A DNA stretch of 64,000 bases from an uncultured Flavobacteriaceae bacterium (GTDB lineage: Bacteria > Bacteroidota > Bacteroidia > Flavobacteriales > Flavobacteriaceae), in the NCBI GenBank assembly GCA_947500435.1, contig CANMRV010000009.1, positions 1-64,000 on the forward strand, written 5' to 3'. The translations under genes were made by a program, and so were the position numbers. Below are positions 1-8,127 of the stretch, in pieces (the first letter of the stretch is position 1; each line of letters begins with the position of its first letter). The notes beneath the pieces are model-generated. The model was not told the origin of the DNA and searched no databases. It saw nothing but the letters and a program-made list of their open reading frames with translations.

Positions 1-53
1 GAGATGATTCCCATAAAAAGAATAGAAAACACCAACGTACTTAATTTCTTCAT
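1..53 (-). CDS. 5' end of an exported protein (partial)
   Basis: Reading leftwards from an ATG at 53, the window holds only the first 17 codons of a gene. They read MKKLSTLVFSILFMGII: a lysine-rich start followed by a hydrophobic core, as in a signal peptide. The start lies 17 bases beyond the stop of the DUF4382 gene on the same strand, so the two are probably co-transcribed. The mature protein is outside the window and its function cannot be told. Confidence 0.6.
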   Translation of the reverse strand, partial: MKKLSTLVFSILFMGII

Positions 54-70
54 GATTATTTTTTAAATGA

Positions 71-799
71 TTAGTAGAGCCATAACTCTGAAAAAGTAGT
101 TGTATTCAAAGTATCGGCAATGAAGACGGCTACTTGAGCCCCTTCGACGCCAACAATGGTATCTTGTTCTACCGCTGTAATGGTACCCATTAAGGTACCT
201 GCGGTGGATAAATTACTTGCCTTGATTACAGGTTTAAAATTAAAACCGCCTGATTTTTGAACGAATGATTTACTCACGTCAAAATCGAGCAGAAGATCAG
301 AAGAAAGTCCGCCATTAACCATAAGTTCGGGTTTGATAAAAACCTTTATTCCCGACTGTGAACCACTCGGCACATCTAAATTAAAGGTCGTACCATCAGT
401 AAGAACGACGTTGATTCCTTTTACGTAAACCCTAATTAGGTCATAAGACCCGACTGGGACATCGATATCTACTAAAGTTTTGGTAACGCCATTGGTCAAT
501 TCCAAAAGATTTACCTGTACTTCATTTTCCATAAGGACAATGAAAGGCTTTCCTTTATCGGTTTCGACGGTAACGTCAGTACTATCGTTAGCCTGCGTAT
601 CTAAATCCATATTCCCTTTGTAGCGGGCATCGACCTTAAAAATAGTCACGTTGGCCTCGGAAACCAAGTCATGCGGAAATGGAGCGTCTGTTAACTGAAC
701 CTTTAACCGGCCGTAATCACTGGCAGTCTCGTTGTTAGAGCAACCTATAAAAAGGAAGCTGAAGACAATAATCGAAATTGAAAAAAAGTTGGATTTCAT
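71..799 (-). CDS. DUF4382 domain lipoprotein, apparently shortened at the C terminus
   Basis: Predicted cell-surface or periplasmic lipoprotein of 242 residues. The signal peptide ends in LFIGC with the lipidated Cys at residue 20. Residues ~30-185 fit DUF4382 (pattern GRLKVQLTDAPFPHDLVSEA, then alternating beta strands around a conserved hydrophobic core). After residue ~200 the segment GTLMGTITA...VEGAQVAVFIADT resembles the first strands of a carboxypeptidase-regulatory-like beta sandwich, but the chain stops soon after at TTTFSELWLY. That domain normally needs about 50 more residues, so the tail looks cut by a small deletion or frameshift; this is inference. Function is unknown. The next gene on the strand begins 17 bases downstream. 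Confidence 0.75.
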   Translation of the reverse strand: MKSNFFSISIIVFSFLFIGCSNNETASDYGRLKVQLTDAPFPHDLVSEANVTIFKVDARYKGNMDLDTQANDSTDVTVETDKGKPFIVLMENEVQVNLLELTNGVTKTLVDIDVPVGSYDLIRVYVKGINVVLTDGTTFNLDVPSGSQSGIKVFIKPELMVNGGLSSDLLLDFDVSKSFVQKSGGFNFKPVIKASNLSTAGTLMGTITAVEQDTIVGVEGAQVAVFIADTLNTTTFSELWLY

Positions 800-892
800 A
801 GGTTAAGATTTTATTTGGCTTAGCCCCAAAATAAGAGGTCTGAGCACGATTTAACAATGGAGAATGCTCATACCCTACTTTTTATTCTAATT

Positions 893-908
893 ATTCGATG
901 AACTACCT
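893..908 (+). promoter_or_regulatory. TCGATGAACTAC motif upstream of the DUF4382 gene
   Basis: The word TTCGATGAACTACCTG lies about 95 bases upstream of the minus-strand DUF4382 start. Its core recurs at 22354-22366 in another intergenic region, there as one of two direct repeats 20 bases apart. A shared regulator site is possible, but the evidence is only the word match. Confidence 0.2.
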
Positions 909-936
909 GAAATCTATATAATTAGCGTTACATTAT

Positions 937-1119
937 CATTCCACACACATTACACTCCCCTACTACCGTCGACTCCTTTAATAAGTGTTCCATTACCTCA
1001 TTAAGAGAAAGTTTTAGAAAGAAAAAAATCAATGAAGATGGTAACAACTTTCGCTTTTAATCAAAGCTCAAGTTTCATAACGCGGAACATTATATCAAAT
1101 AGCAATAAGTTATAAGTAA
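937..1119 (+). repeat. Dispersed repeat, copy A (two modules)
   Basis: Module 1 (937-997) contains CATTCCACACACATTACACT, then CCCCT, a CGTCG core and AATAAGTGTTCCATTACC. Module 2 (1093-1119) starts TATCAAATAGCAATAAGTTA. Both modules recur in the same order and orientation at 2429-2717, on the other side of the M8-like protease gene. This copy fills most of the 441-base gap between the DUF4382 and protease genes; otherwise I see only the terminator at 1141 in that gap. Confidence 0.7.
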
Positions 1120-1140
1120 CCTAAACAAATTCCAAATTAA

Positions 1141-1186
1141 AAGAGCTTGTGAATCAACCCTTTGGTTGTTACAAGCTCTTTTTGTT
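1141..1186. terminator. Rho-independent terminator of the M8-like protease gene
   Basis: A perfect 10-base-pair stem (AAGAGCTTGT at 1141-1150 with ACAAGCTCTT at 1171-1180) encloses a 20-base loop. Read on the minus strand it is followed by TTAATTTGG, and on the plus strand by TTTGTTTTG, so it could work in both directions. It lies 60 bases beyond the protease stop, where a terminator for that gene is expected. Confidence 0.65.
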
Positions 1187-1240
1187 TTGCTTTTGTCTTT
1201 TAAGCACATATGGCTTAGAAAAATCCAATTTCAGCCCTAC

Positions 1241-2299
1241 TTACTTCTTCTTCATATTTACAAAACCGATAGGTTGAAGTAATTCTTCCATTTGGGCGAT
1301 GTTAATGCCAGGGTTATCTGCGCTTCCCTCGAGACCAAGCTCGTTGATGTCCACGCCAGGAGTACCACGTGGCAAATCATAAGATTCTCCAACTGAAGCC
1401 GAACCATAACCTAGATCTCTCATAGACCCTGCGGTAATGCGACTTAATGGGTTTTCACCTAAATTTAAAAAGCCCGTCATCAATTCGTTGTTCATTGTAG
1501 ATTCTTTCCAGTGCCCAAATCTAGTGCCAGGTCCAAAATCGTTTTCAATTGGCAGTTCGTTAGTTCCACCTTCAGCATTCCAAAATACATTAGCCTTTCT
1601 TCCAGCAAAGTATGGTTGTTCAAAAGTTCCGGTAAGTAGATTTCTAGAGAAATTAAATTCTGGAGCATTAATATTCCAAAGTGTACCAATACCTAATACA
1701 TGCCCCATTTCGTGAACTATGACCTCTTCAAATAAATCTACTTCAGGTTGCGCAAGAAAGTCCAAATCAGCGGAATCAAATTCCATAACTCCGCTCAAGG
1801 TTAAGAAATCATCGGTACGAACAAATCTAGGCCCTGCGCGACCAAGTATGCCAAAAGGGCCATCAATAAATGCAAGTTTTACCTCAATAACAATGTCATC
1901 AACGGTACCTTCAATATCCGGTACATCTTCAAAGGCGGAGGGTATCGCACCGGTAAACGAGGGAACATCTTTTATAATAATTCTTTCCCAACGAGCTGCC
2001 GCCGCTTCAAAAACTTCCCTTTGTTCAGGAGTTGGTGGTACTACATATTTTAAAGTAATATTGAAACGTCCTCGGTCAACGCCCGCTGCTTCGGTGGTTT
2101 TTAAATCTGTAGTCCCTAAATCATCAATGATAATGGGTTCAATTGGGTCCGACTTTAAGGCAAAAGAAAAATCTTGTGCATCGGGAGCAATTGGAGCAAC
2201 GGTCTCTAATGCTTCTTCAGAGCAAGAGGTGAAAAGTAAGGCGCTGAAAAGTAATCCACAAGCAATCAGTCTTAGGGAACTTTTTAATGTGTTCTTCAT
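1241..2299 (-). CDS. Leishmanolysin-like (M8 family) zinc metalloprotease lipoprotein
   Basis: 352 residues. The signal peptide ends in LFTSC with the lipid-anchored Cys at 26, so the enzyme should sit in the outer membrane or periplasm. The zinc site HEMGHVLGIGTLW is at residues 196-208: HExxHxxG with the GxGTLW continuation typical of bacterial leishmanolysin-like proteins. A later GHWKESTMNNELMTG segment (~262-276) offers the third histidine ligand and a Met-turn. Residues ~80-180 (pattern FNITLKYV and EAAAARWERII) match the N-terminal part of the catalytic domain. There is no large C-terminal domain. The gene stands alone between two copies of a dispersed repeat, with a terminator downstream. 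Substrate unknown. Confidence 0.8.
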   Translation of the reverse strand: MKNTLKSSLRLIACGLLFSALLFTSCSEEALETVAPIAPDAQDFSFALKSDPIEPIIIDDLGTTDLKTTEAAGVDRGRFNITLKYVVPPTPEQREVFEAAAARWERIIIKDVPSFTGAIPSAFEDVPDIEGTVDDIVIEVKLAFIDGPFGILGRAGPRFVRTDDFLTLSGVMEFDSADLDFLAQPEVDLFEEVIVHEMGHVLGIGTLWNINAPEFNFSRNLLTGTFEQPYFAGRKANVFWNAEGGTNELPIENDFGPGTRFGHWKESTMNNELMTGFLNLGENPLSRITAGSMRDLGYGSASVGESYDLPRGTPGVDINELGLEGSADNPGINIAQMEELLQPIGFVNMKKK

Positions 2300-2428
2300 A
2301 ATAAATAAAGTGTTAACGGTTAAAAATTAAATTGTTAGCTCATTTAGAGCTGGTGTTAAATTTAAAACAATTAATAAACAATTACAATAGTTATATAACA
2401 ATTTATTGTGACTTATCGCATTATGGTC

Positions 2429-2717
2429 CATTCCACACACACATTACACTCCCCTCCTATCGTCGGCTCGAATAATAAGTGTTCCATTGCCTTTTCAGAA
2501 GAAATATTTTAGCAGATAAATTTAAAGGAGAAACAGTACCAATTACTTTGCTTTACCCAGTTCCAACGCTACAACTCGCTCAAAAAAAGAAAGGTCTACT
2601 AGACCTTCCATTTTTATGCCGCATAATGCAAGACATTATAGAACATAAACGTTTTATAATCCGACGTTACCTGCCCGCTGGCAGGCGGGTATCAAATAGC
2701 GATAAGTTATTAAGTAA
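2429..2717 (+). repeat. Dispersed repeat, copy B (two modules)
   Basis: Module 1 (2429-2491) matches copy A at 937-997 and module 2 (2690-2717) matches copy A at 1093-1119. Between them lie a hairpin (AAGGTCT/AGACCTT at about 2591-2607) and a GC-rich palindrome, GCCCGCTGGCAGGCGGGT, ending at 2690. The interval between modules is about 105 bases longer than in copy A. The element occupies most of the 454-base gap between the protease gene and the LamG gene. I see no gene there. Confidence 0.65.
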
Positions 2718-2753
2718 ATTTCACGTTTTCCTGTTTGTTTTTGGTGGTTACGC

Positions 2754-3644
2754 TCAAAGCTTATTCCTTGACTCAGGAGATAAGAATAAAGATTTTATGC
2801 CATTCTTAAGTTCGTACAGGGATTTCACTTCATTAGCATCTAAAGGTTTGTCAAAAACACTAAGCTCATCCATCAGTCCAATATAACCTAAACCTAACAT
2901 GATTTTTCCATTTTCAGCTTCCCAAGTAAATGGATCATTAATATCTTTTACTACCCCTTGAAGTTTATCATTTATATATAATTTGAATTCAGACTCTGTT
3001 TTTGTATTTACTTTTGAAAAAACAATGGCGACATGTGTCCATGTTTTTGATTGAAATGGAGACGGATTTACCGTAACTGTTCGCTTATTCCAATCTGTTT
3101 CGTCGCTATCACTATTTGGGTCCCACACGGCTATATCTCCCATCGCTCCTAGTCTAAATCTTCTTGGGTTATGATCTGTGAAATCTACCCATAAGCCAGC
3201 ATCGCTCCATTTGGAATCGGTAATGCAAATGGGGTCACAATAGTTAGGGGCTAAATCTTTGTTAGGGTCTAATCGCAACCAAAATGATATGGTACCACTC
3301 CATGAAGAATTATTATATCCCACATTTTTAAAGGCTTTATAAAAAACAGCAGACGTTTTTGCTTCTTTAAAATGAATTGCATCACCTATTATGCCTTTTC
3401 CTTTGGCTAAAACAACATTTGGGTCATTTAAACCTGGTTTAGCATTAGCTGCTTCTTTATAGTTTTCCGCTGTATAAATCATTGCATCGCCAATCGCTAT
3501 ATCTGCGGATAGTTTTCCGTCAAAGGAACTATAAAAAAGCACATGATCTTTTAATTGCTTCTCTTGAGAGAATGAAGTAATTGGTATGAGAAAAAAGAAT
3601 ATCCTAGATATTGATAAGAGTATTATTATTTTGATAGTTTTCAT
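2754..3644 (-). CDS. Secreted LamG/concanavalin-A-like lectin-fold protein
   Basis: 296 residues counted from the ATG at 3644, which begins a clear signal peptide (MKTIKIIILLSISRIFFFLI, cleavage after SFS). A longer reading from 3713 would overlap the racemase gene and put the signal peptide inside the protein, so I reject it. The body has LamG-type features: YSSFDGKLSADIAIGD near the N terminus, FWLRLDPNKD in the middle, THVAIVFSKV plus KLYINDKLQG, and the closing GLMDELSVFDKPLDANEVKSLYEL. This fold usually binds or cleaves polysaccharide, and no catalytic motif is evident. The gene follows the racemase gene by 50 bases and may be co-transcribed. The end abuts repeat copy B. Confidence 0.75.
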   Translation of the reverse strand: MKTIKIIILLSISRIFFFLIPITSFSQEKQLKDHVLFYSSFDGKLSADIAIGDAMIYTAENYKEAANAKPGLNDPNVVLAKGKGIIGDAIHFKEAKTSAVFYKAFKNVGYNNSSWSGTISFWLRLDPNKDLAPNYCDPICITDSKWSDAGLWVDFTDHNPRRFRLGAMGDIAVWDPNSDSDETDWNKRTVTVNPSPFQSKTWTHVAIVFSKVNTKTESEFKLYINDKLQGVVKDINDPFTWEAENGKIMLGLGYIGLMDELSVFDKPLDANEVKSLYELKNGIKSLFLSPESRNKL

Positions 3645-3694
3645 AATTTTTTGATTAAAAAACCCATTGTATTTTTTGAGTTGGATTGTTAAGA

Positions 3695-4390
3695 TTAATG
3701 CCTTAAACTCCATTCAATCGCATTATAAGCATGAATTCTGCCTGTATCAAATATTGGAATTTCGACATCTGCTTTTGAGATTAAAATAGGCAATTCTGTA
3801 CAGCCTAAAATAACACCTTCTGCTCCTTGGCCTTGTAGTTCTTTTATTATCTTAATAATTTTTTGTCTCGAAGAATTTGTAAACTGCCCTTTTACCAATT
3901 CATTATAGATAACATCATGAACGATTTGTCTATCATTGATGTCCGGAATCAGAATTTCAAGTCCAAAATCATCAATTAAAGTTTTGGTGTAAAAATCTTT
4001 TTCCATGGTGAATTTTGTGCCTAGCAATGCTACTTTTTTTATCCTTCTTTTTTTGATGGCTTCTCCAGTTGTAGTAGCGATATGAAGAAAAGGAATACTT
4101 GTATTTTCAGAAATATAATGACCAACAATATGTATGGTGTTTGTACATAGTAAAATTTGGTCCGCTCCTGCCCTTTCTAATTGTTGTGCAGCTTGTTTCA
4201 TGAGTTCTCCAATAGCTTTCCATTCGCCTTTAAAAGTCAAGCGTTCTATATCTGCAAAATCAACCGAAACCATAATGCATTTTGCAGAATGTGAACCCCC
4301 TAAGAGTTCTTTTGCCTTGGTATTCAAAAACTCATAGTAAAGTTTTGATGATTCCCAGCTCATACCTCCAATTAATCCTATTGTTTTCAT
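3695..4390 (-). CDS. Aspartate/glutamate racemase family protein (YgeA/RacX type)
   Basis: 231 residues from the ATG at 4390, chosen over a GTG 18 bases upstream because MKTIGLIGGMSWESS is the canonical family start. The two catalytic cysteines are in LLCTNTIH (Cys82) and ILGCTELP (Cys197), the symmetric pair used for cofactor-independent 1,1-proton transfer at an amino-acid alpha carbon. Members of this subfamily racemise aspartate, glutamate, lysine/ornithine or homoserine, and the substrate here cannot be told. No signal peptide, so cytoplasmic. It is transcribed divergently from a MetR-like LysR regulator across a 143-base gap with operator-like symmetry, which suggests control by that regulator. 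Confidence 0.85.
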   Translation of the reverse strand: MKTIGLIGGMSWESSKLYYEFLNTKAKELLGGSHSAKCIMVSVDFADIERLTFKGEWKAIGELMKQAAQQLERAGADQILLCTNTIHIVGHYISENTSIPFLHIATTTGEAIKKRRIKKVALLGTKFTMEKDFYTKTLIDDFGLEILIPDINDRQIVHDVIYNELVKGQFTNSSRQKIIKIIKELQGQGAEGVILGCTELPILISKADVEIPIFDTGRIHAYNAIEWSLRH

Positions 4391-4533
4391 GTTTTGTTTG
4401 TTAGGCACCTTTTATGTCCATAAAACTATGCTGGACTTCTGCTATTTGTTCGAAACCTAATTGAGAGATTTTGAGAGCATCATTGAAAAATTCTCAATTA
4501 CAACAAATACACAAGCACCTTATCTTTGCTCTC
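4391..4533. promoter_or_regulatory. Divergent promoter/operator between racemase and LysR genes
   Basis: Towards the regulator, a perfect TAnnTTTG box (TATCTTTG, 4521-4528) lies only five bases before the ATG, implying a nearly leaderless mRNA. Just upstream, TTGAAAAATTCTCAA (4483-4497) contains TGA-N7-TCA, the T-N11-A symmetry of LysR sites. Its reverse complement TGAGAATTTTTCA is one base from the MetR consensus TGAANNTNNTTCA. AATTGAGA (4459-4466) and TCTCAATT (4492-4499) form a second, wider inverted repeat. Towards the racemase gene, TAGTTTTA on the minus strand is a one-mismatch -7 box. Confidence 0.5.
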
Positions 4534-5424
4534 ATGGAACTTAAATATTTCAGATTGATAAAAACAATTGCCGAAGAAGGTAGTATTGCCAATGCTACGG
4601 AACGACTCTTTTTAACACAGTCCGCATTAAGTCATCAATTGCGGGAGTTAGAAGAGCGATTAGGCTTTAAAGTCTTTCATAGGACAAGAAATAAATGGGA
4701 ATTAACCCAAGAAGGTTCTGAACTATATAAATTGGCGAATAAGCTATTCAGTTCAATTGATGAAGGTTTTAGTGCTATAAAACAGATTAAAGAAGGCTCA
4801 AAAGGTGCTATTAAATTGAGTGCTGAATGTCAATCTTTTTTTCATTCTATTCCATCGTTTATTCAAAAAATGGGTGTTCTCTACCCTGAAATCGACATCG
4901 ATGTAACGCTTGGGGCAACACATCAAACCATATCACAAGTATTATCTGAGGATATAGACATAGCGATTGTGACTTCAAAACCTGAATCTGATGACCTTTC
5001 AACTATACTGGTTTTTAAAGATGAAGTTTTTGCCATTATGCATCAAGAGCATCAATTAAACAAAATGGACTATATAGATGCAAGTCATTTTGAAAATGTG
5101 CATTTGTTGATTAATTCTTTCCCATTGGAAGGAGTTGCCGTTTATGAACAATTTCTAAAGCCCAATAAAATAAACCCAATTAAAATTTCTGCAATTCCGT
5201 TTACTGAAATCACCTTATCATTGATAAATGCTAACATGGGTATTATGTGCGCCCCAAAATGGCAATTAAATCCTTTTAAATTATCAAAAGAATTGGTATT
5301 TAAACGTATTGGAAAAAATGGTTTGAAACGAAAACACTATTTGGTTGTGAAAAAGGAACATCGTAATAGAAAGTATATACACGATTTCATATGTAGTTTT
5401 GAAGAAGATTTTTTAGTGGTATAG
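4534..5424 (+). CDS. LysR-family transcriptional regulator, MetR-like
   Basis: 296 residues from the ATG at 4534; the frame stays open upstream to 4471, but MELKYFRLIKTIAEEG is the normal family start. The winged helix-turn-helix fills residues ~1-60 (TERLFLTQSALSHQLRELEERLGFKVFHRT). The TQSALSHQ recognition helix and a later AECQSFFHSIPSFIQ segment resemble MetR, the homocysteine-responsive regulator of methionine genes, more than other LysR types. The rest is the two-lobed effector domain. It is divergent from the amino-acid racemase gene and very probably controls it and itself through the shared gap. Whether the effector is homocysteine is inference from resemblance only. Confidence 0.85.
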   Translation: MELKYFRLIKTIAEEGSIANATERLFLTQSALSHQLRELEERLGFKVFHRTRNKWELTQEGSELYKLANKLFSSIDEGFSAIKQIKEGSKGAIKLSAECQSFFHSIPSFIQKMGVLYPEIDIDVTLGATHQTISQVLSEDIDIAIVTSKPESDDLSTILVFKDEVFAIMHQEHQLNKMDYIDASHFENVHLLINSFPLEGVAVYEQFLKPNKINPIKISAIPFTEITLSLINANMGIMCAPKWQLNPFKLSKELVFKRIGKNGLKRKHYLVVKKEHRNRKYIHDFICSFEEDFLVV

Positions 5425-5531
5425 CCATTTCTAAAGCACTGCCTTCCCTCCTATTATACATGCGTTAATAGGTCTCTTCATAAAAATGAAAATTACATAA
5501 GAGGGCTTATAAGAATACTATTTTAGAGCTC

Positions 5532-7217
5532 CTAACCATTATTAAATGACCAACCGTAATTAACAATCAAGTCATTTATTTTTGAGACGGTCGTGTTAGA
5601 GACCGCCGAAGTTCCCGGGTTATTTAAATAGTTGATATATCCGTTCATAATAGCATCAGACACTATTTGGTCGTACATCAGATTAACTATTTGATCTAGT
5701 TTGGTTTCATTAAATTGGTTATCCCCAATGTTTAAATGAGATATTTTGGTATTCAGTGAGATATCAAGATTATTGAAATTATTGTTCTTAATATAGAGTC
5801 GTTCTAAGTCCAGATTGGCGGATAAATCTATAGCTGTCAAATTATTCTCTTCTATATACAAATCTTTCAACTTTACATTTGCCGATAAATCAATGGAAGT
5901 CAATTGATTTGTATACAATTCCGCGCGAATGAGATTTGTATTTTTTGACAGGTCAATGCTTTGAAGATTATTTGCGCCTACATTGATTTCCTTTAATGCC
6001 AGATTTGACGAAATGTCAATAGACGTTATTGCATTGTTCGCTATATCGAACCATTCCAAATTCAAATTATTTGAAAAGTCAATACTACTTAGGTTGTTTT
6101 CTCGAGCAAAAACTTGTTTTAATTTAGAATTATTAGTCAGGTCTAGGGCTGAAATCTGATTACCATTAACCCAAAGGATTTCCACATTTGGATTTTGTGA
6201 TAGGTTAATCTCGGTTAACTCATTGTACCGTATCAAAACTGATTTTAAATTCGGATTATTGGTCAAATCTAAACTCGTAATCTGATTATACCCAAGCCCT
6301 AAGATTTCCAACGCCAAATTTTCAGAGGTATTCAGGCTTGCGAGATTGCCGGAGTATAGTAGGCAAGATTTAAGCAATGTCAATTTTTCAATAGAGACGG
6401 AAGTTATATGGCTTTGCCAATCGCTTTCCTGATCACTACCAAATTCCAAGAGTTCAATTGCCTCGATGGCTCCACTAATATTTATGGTATATGTATCATT
6501 CTGTGTATAGGTATGCGATATTTTATTTTCAATACCTGAATCATTTATGGTAGACACATATTCTTCTATTACACCATCTCCCCAGTCTACTAAGTATGTA
6601 GAACCGGTAATAGATTTTAAATTTAGGATTTTAGGAGTAAGCTCAATAGAATCATCAACGGTTAGGCTAAAGAAATCAGTGCTCTCAGGAAAGGTCAAAG
6701 TTAGTCCTGCATAACCGAAATCAACCGAAGTATACCCAGCGGCATTAATATTGTCTGTAGCCACTTCTTTGGTTTCGTCAGGTGAAACAACAAAATCGAA
6801 GGGTAAGGGCTTAGTAACGAATTGAGCTAAGACTGAATCTTCTTTCGGAGCTAGCGAAATCACTACGCCATTGGCATCGGTTACAATGAATTCCGTTACT
6901 GTATAAGTACCAGATTCTAAAGTAATTTCAGATGTAACATAACTGTCCTCAACTTTCTTCAATGCAATCTTTTCCCTTGTAAGAATAGAATTTCCGTCAG
7001 TATCGTTTATACTTAATAGAACAAAGGCAGGTTCCAGATTTTTTTGACTTCCGGGAGATATATTTTTGGCTGCTAATTCTTTTAAATCAATACGAAATAC
7101 TTGTTTTCCCTCTGTAACTATAGTTTCCTTGTCTATGGGTGTAATTGGTTCATCATTGTCTGAAGAACAAGAAACCAGTACAAGAGATGCAAGAAGGAGA
7201 TAAAATATATTCTTCAT
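5532..7217 (-). CDS. Leucine-rich-repeat lipoprotein with PKD-like domain
   Basis: 561 residues from the ATG at 7217, which puts the signal peptide MKNIFYLLLASLVLVSC at the very start (lipidated Cys17). A longer ORF adds four residues and fits less well. Residues ~30-165 form a beta-rich domain I do not recognise. Around 200-245, YLVDWGDGVIEEY...ISHTYTQNDTYTINISG is PKD-like. From ~270 to ~520 run about eleven short repeats of the form L-x-x-L/I-D-L-S-x-N-x-x-L, averaging 21 residues, as in internalin-type LRRs of Bacteroidota. The protein is probably a surface binding or adhesion protein. It is followed downstream by the convergent LysR gene. Confidence 0.85.
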   Translation of the reverse strand: MKNIFYLLLASLVLVSCSSDNDEPITPIDKETIVTEGKQVFRIDLKELAAKNISPGSQKNLEPAFVLLSINDTDGNSILTREKIALKKVEDSYVTSEITLESGTYTVTEFIVTDANGVVISLAPKEDSVLAQFVTKPLPFDFVVSPDETKEVATDNINAAGYTSVDFGYAGLTLTFPESTDFFSLTVDDSIELTPKILNLKSITGSTYLVDWGDGVIEEYVSTINDSGIENKISHTYTQNDTYTINISGAIEAIELLEFGSDQESDWQSHITSVSIEKLTLLKSCLLYSGNLASLNTSENLALEILGLGYNQITSLDLTNNPNLKSVLIRYNELTEINLSQNPNVEILWVNGNQISALDLTNNSKLKQVFARENNLSSIDFSNNLNLEWFDIANNAITSIDISSNLALKEINVGANNLQSIDLSKNTNLIRAELYTNQLTSIDLSANVKLKDLYIEENNLTAIDLSANLDLERLYIKNNNFNNLDISLNTKISHLNIGDNQFNETKLDQIVNLMYDQIVSDAIMNGYINYLNNPGTSAVSNTTVSKINDLIVNYGWSFNNG

Positions 7218-7316
7218 AAGAAAGCCCATTTAAAATCATTGAATACATGTTTCTAACGTAAAACAAATAGGCATAGTATGGCACTTTAAATAATTCAGAC
7301 AATACTATTCTAAACA

Positions 7317-7363
7317 CCTGCCTGTTGGCGGACAGGCATTACTGTCCCCTCCCATGGACGGTT
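7317..7363 (+). repeat. Partial dispersed repeat with GC palindrome (copy C)
   Basis: CCTGCCTGTTGGCGGACAGGC (7318-7338) is a GC-rich imperfect palindrome of the kind also seen inside copy B. It runs into CATTACTGTCCCCTCCCATG and GACGG (7337-7361), which resembles the CATTACACTCCCCTCCTATC / GTCGG core of module 1. This is probably a worn third copy of the same family. Confidence 0.45.
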
Positions 7364-7469
7364 TACCGCTACCGAATACTTCAATCTTGCATGAAATAGT
7401 TTCTGAGGCTTTATATTTGTATAAGCGAAATGCTTTTGTTTTCCCTTCCATCTATATTCTCAATGAAAT

Positions 7470-8090
7470 ATGTCCTTTAAAAAATTACATCCTCACTTGC
7501 TTGAAGCGCTTGAACGTTTTTCCATAGAAGAACCTACTCTTTTTCAAAAAAACAGCATTCCTATTATAAAAAGTGGTGCCAACGTTTTTTGCATTGCTCC
7601 AAAAGACAGTGGAAAGACAACCAGTTTAATACTAACTACCTTACACAAACTAAAATGCGAGGCCGTAGGAAATGCCCCAAGAGCTCTCGTGATTGTTGAA
7701 AACAAAAGTAAGGTCTTAGAATTCTACGATGCCTTTTTGAAGTACACCAAGTATAGTTCAGTACGAGTTTATGCTAGCTATGAGCAATTACATATTGATG
7801 TTCAAAAATCCGAAATCTATATGGGCATTGACGTTCTTATTACAACACCAAAAACATTACACAAGCTGTTTTTAAGTAATGGTGTAAGTATTTCAGAATT
7901 AAAAATATGCAGCATAGAAGATGCAGAATTCCTGATACAAAAAAGTGAATACACAGCACTTATTACAACGACACAAAGTATAAGAAAATGTCAATACGTG
8001 TTATATGCAGAAGCTTTGGACCCAAGGCTGAAACGTTTTGAAGACTATTTTATGGAGCGTGCGCGATTTGTTGAAATAGAAAAGAAGTAG
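7470..8090 (+). CDS. Stand-alone, degenerate DEAD-box RecA-like domain protein
   Basis: 206 residues, matching only the first RecA-like lobe of a DEAD-box RNA helicase. A Q-motif-like FSIEEPTLFQKNSIP (Gln26) and Walker A APKDSGKT (Lys49) are intact, and a TPKT motif Ib is at ~127. The DEAD box is replaced by IEDA (149-152), the SAT motif III reads TTTQ, and the whole second lobe with motifs IV-VI is missing. It may bind nucleotide but is unlikely to unwind RNA. The ORF is clean, starts normally and ends without trace of the second lobe, so it is probably an established short protein and not a fresh truncation. It might act as a helicase partner or regulator. Confidence 0.7.
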   Translation: MSFKKLHPHLLEALERFSIEEPTLFQKNSIPIIKSGANVFCIAPKDSGKTTSLILTTLHKLKCEAVGNAPRALVIVENKSKVLEFYDAFLKYTKYSSVRVYASYEQLHIDVQKSEIYMGIDVLITTPKTLHKLFLSNGVSISELKICSIEDAEFLIQKSEYTALITTTQSIRKCQYVLYAEALDPRLKRFEDYFMERARFVEIEKK

Positions 8091-8127
8091 TCCCTGGGAA
8101 TTTACCTTAGGTAGGATAATTGTAAAA

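Noticed and set aside
1719..2330. Plus-strand ORF of 203 codons opposite the protease gene
   Set aside because: It is a shadow of the M8-like gene on the other strand. Its composition is Ser/Thr-rich and it has no recognisable domain, whereas the protease frame has a signal peptide and zinc site.
2479..2886. Plus-strand ORF of 135 codons in the repeat region
   Set aside because: It runs through repeat copy B and then antisense over the LamG gene end. It has no motif and no start context.
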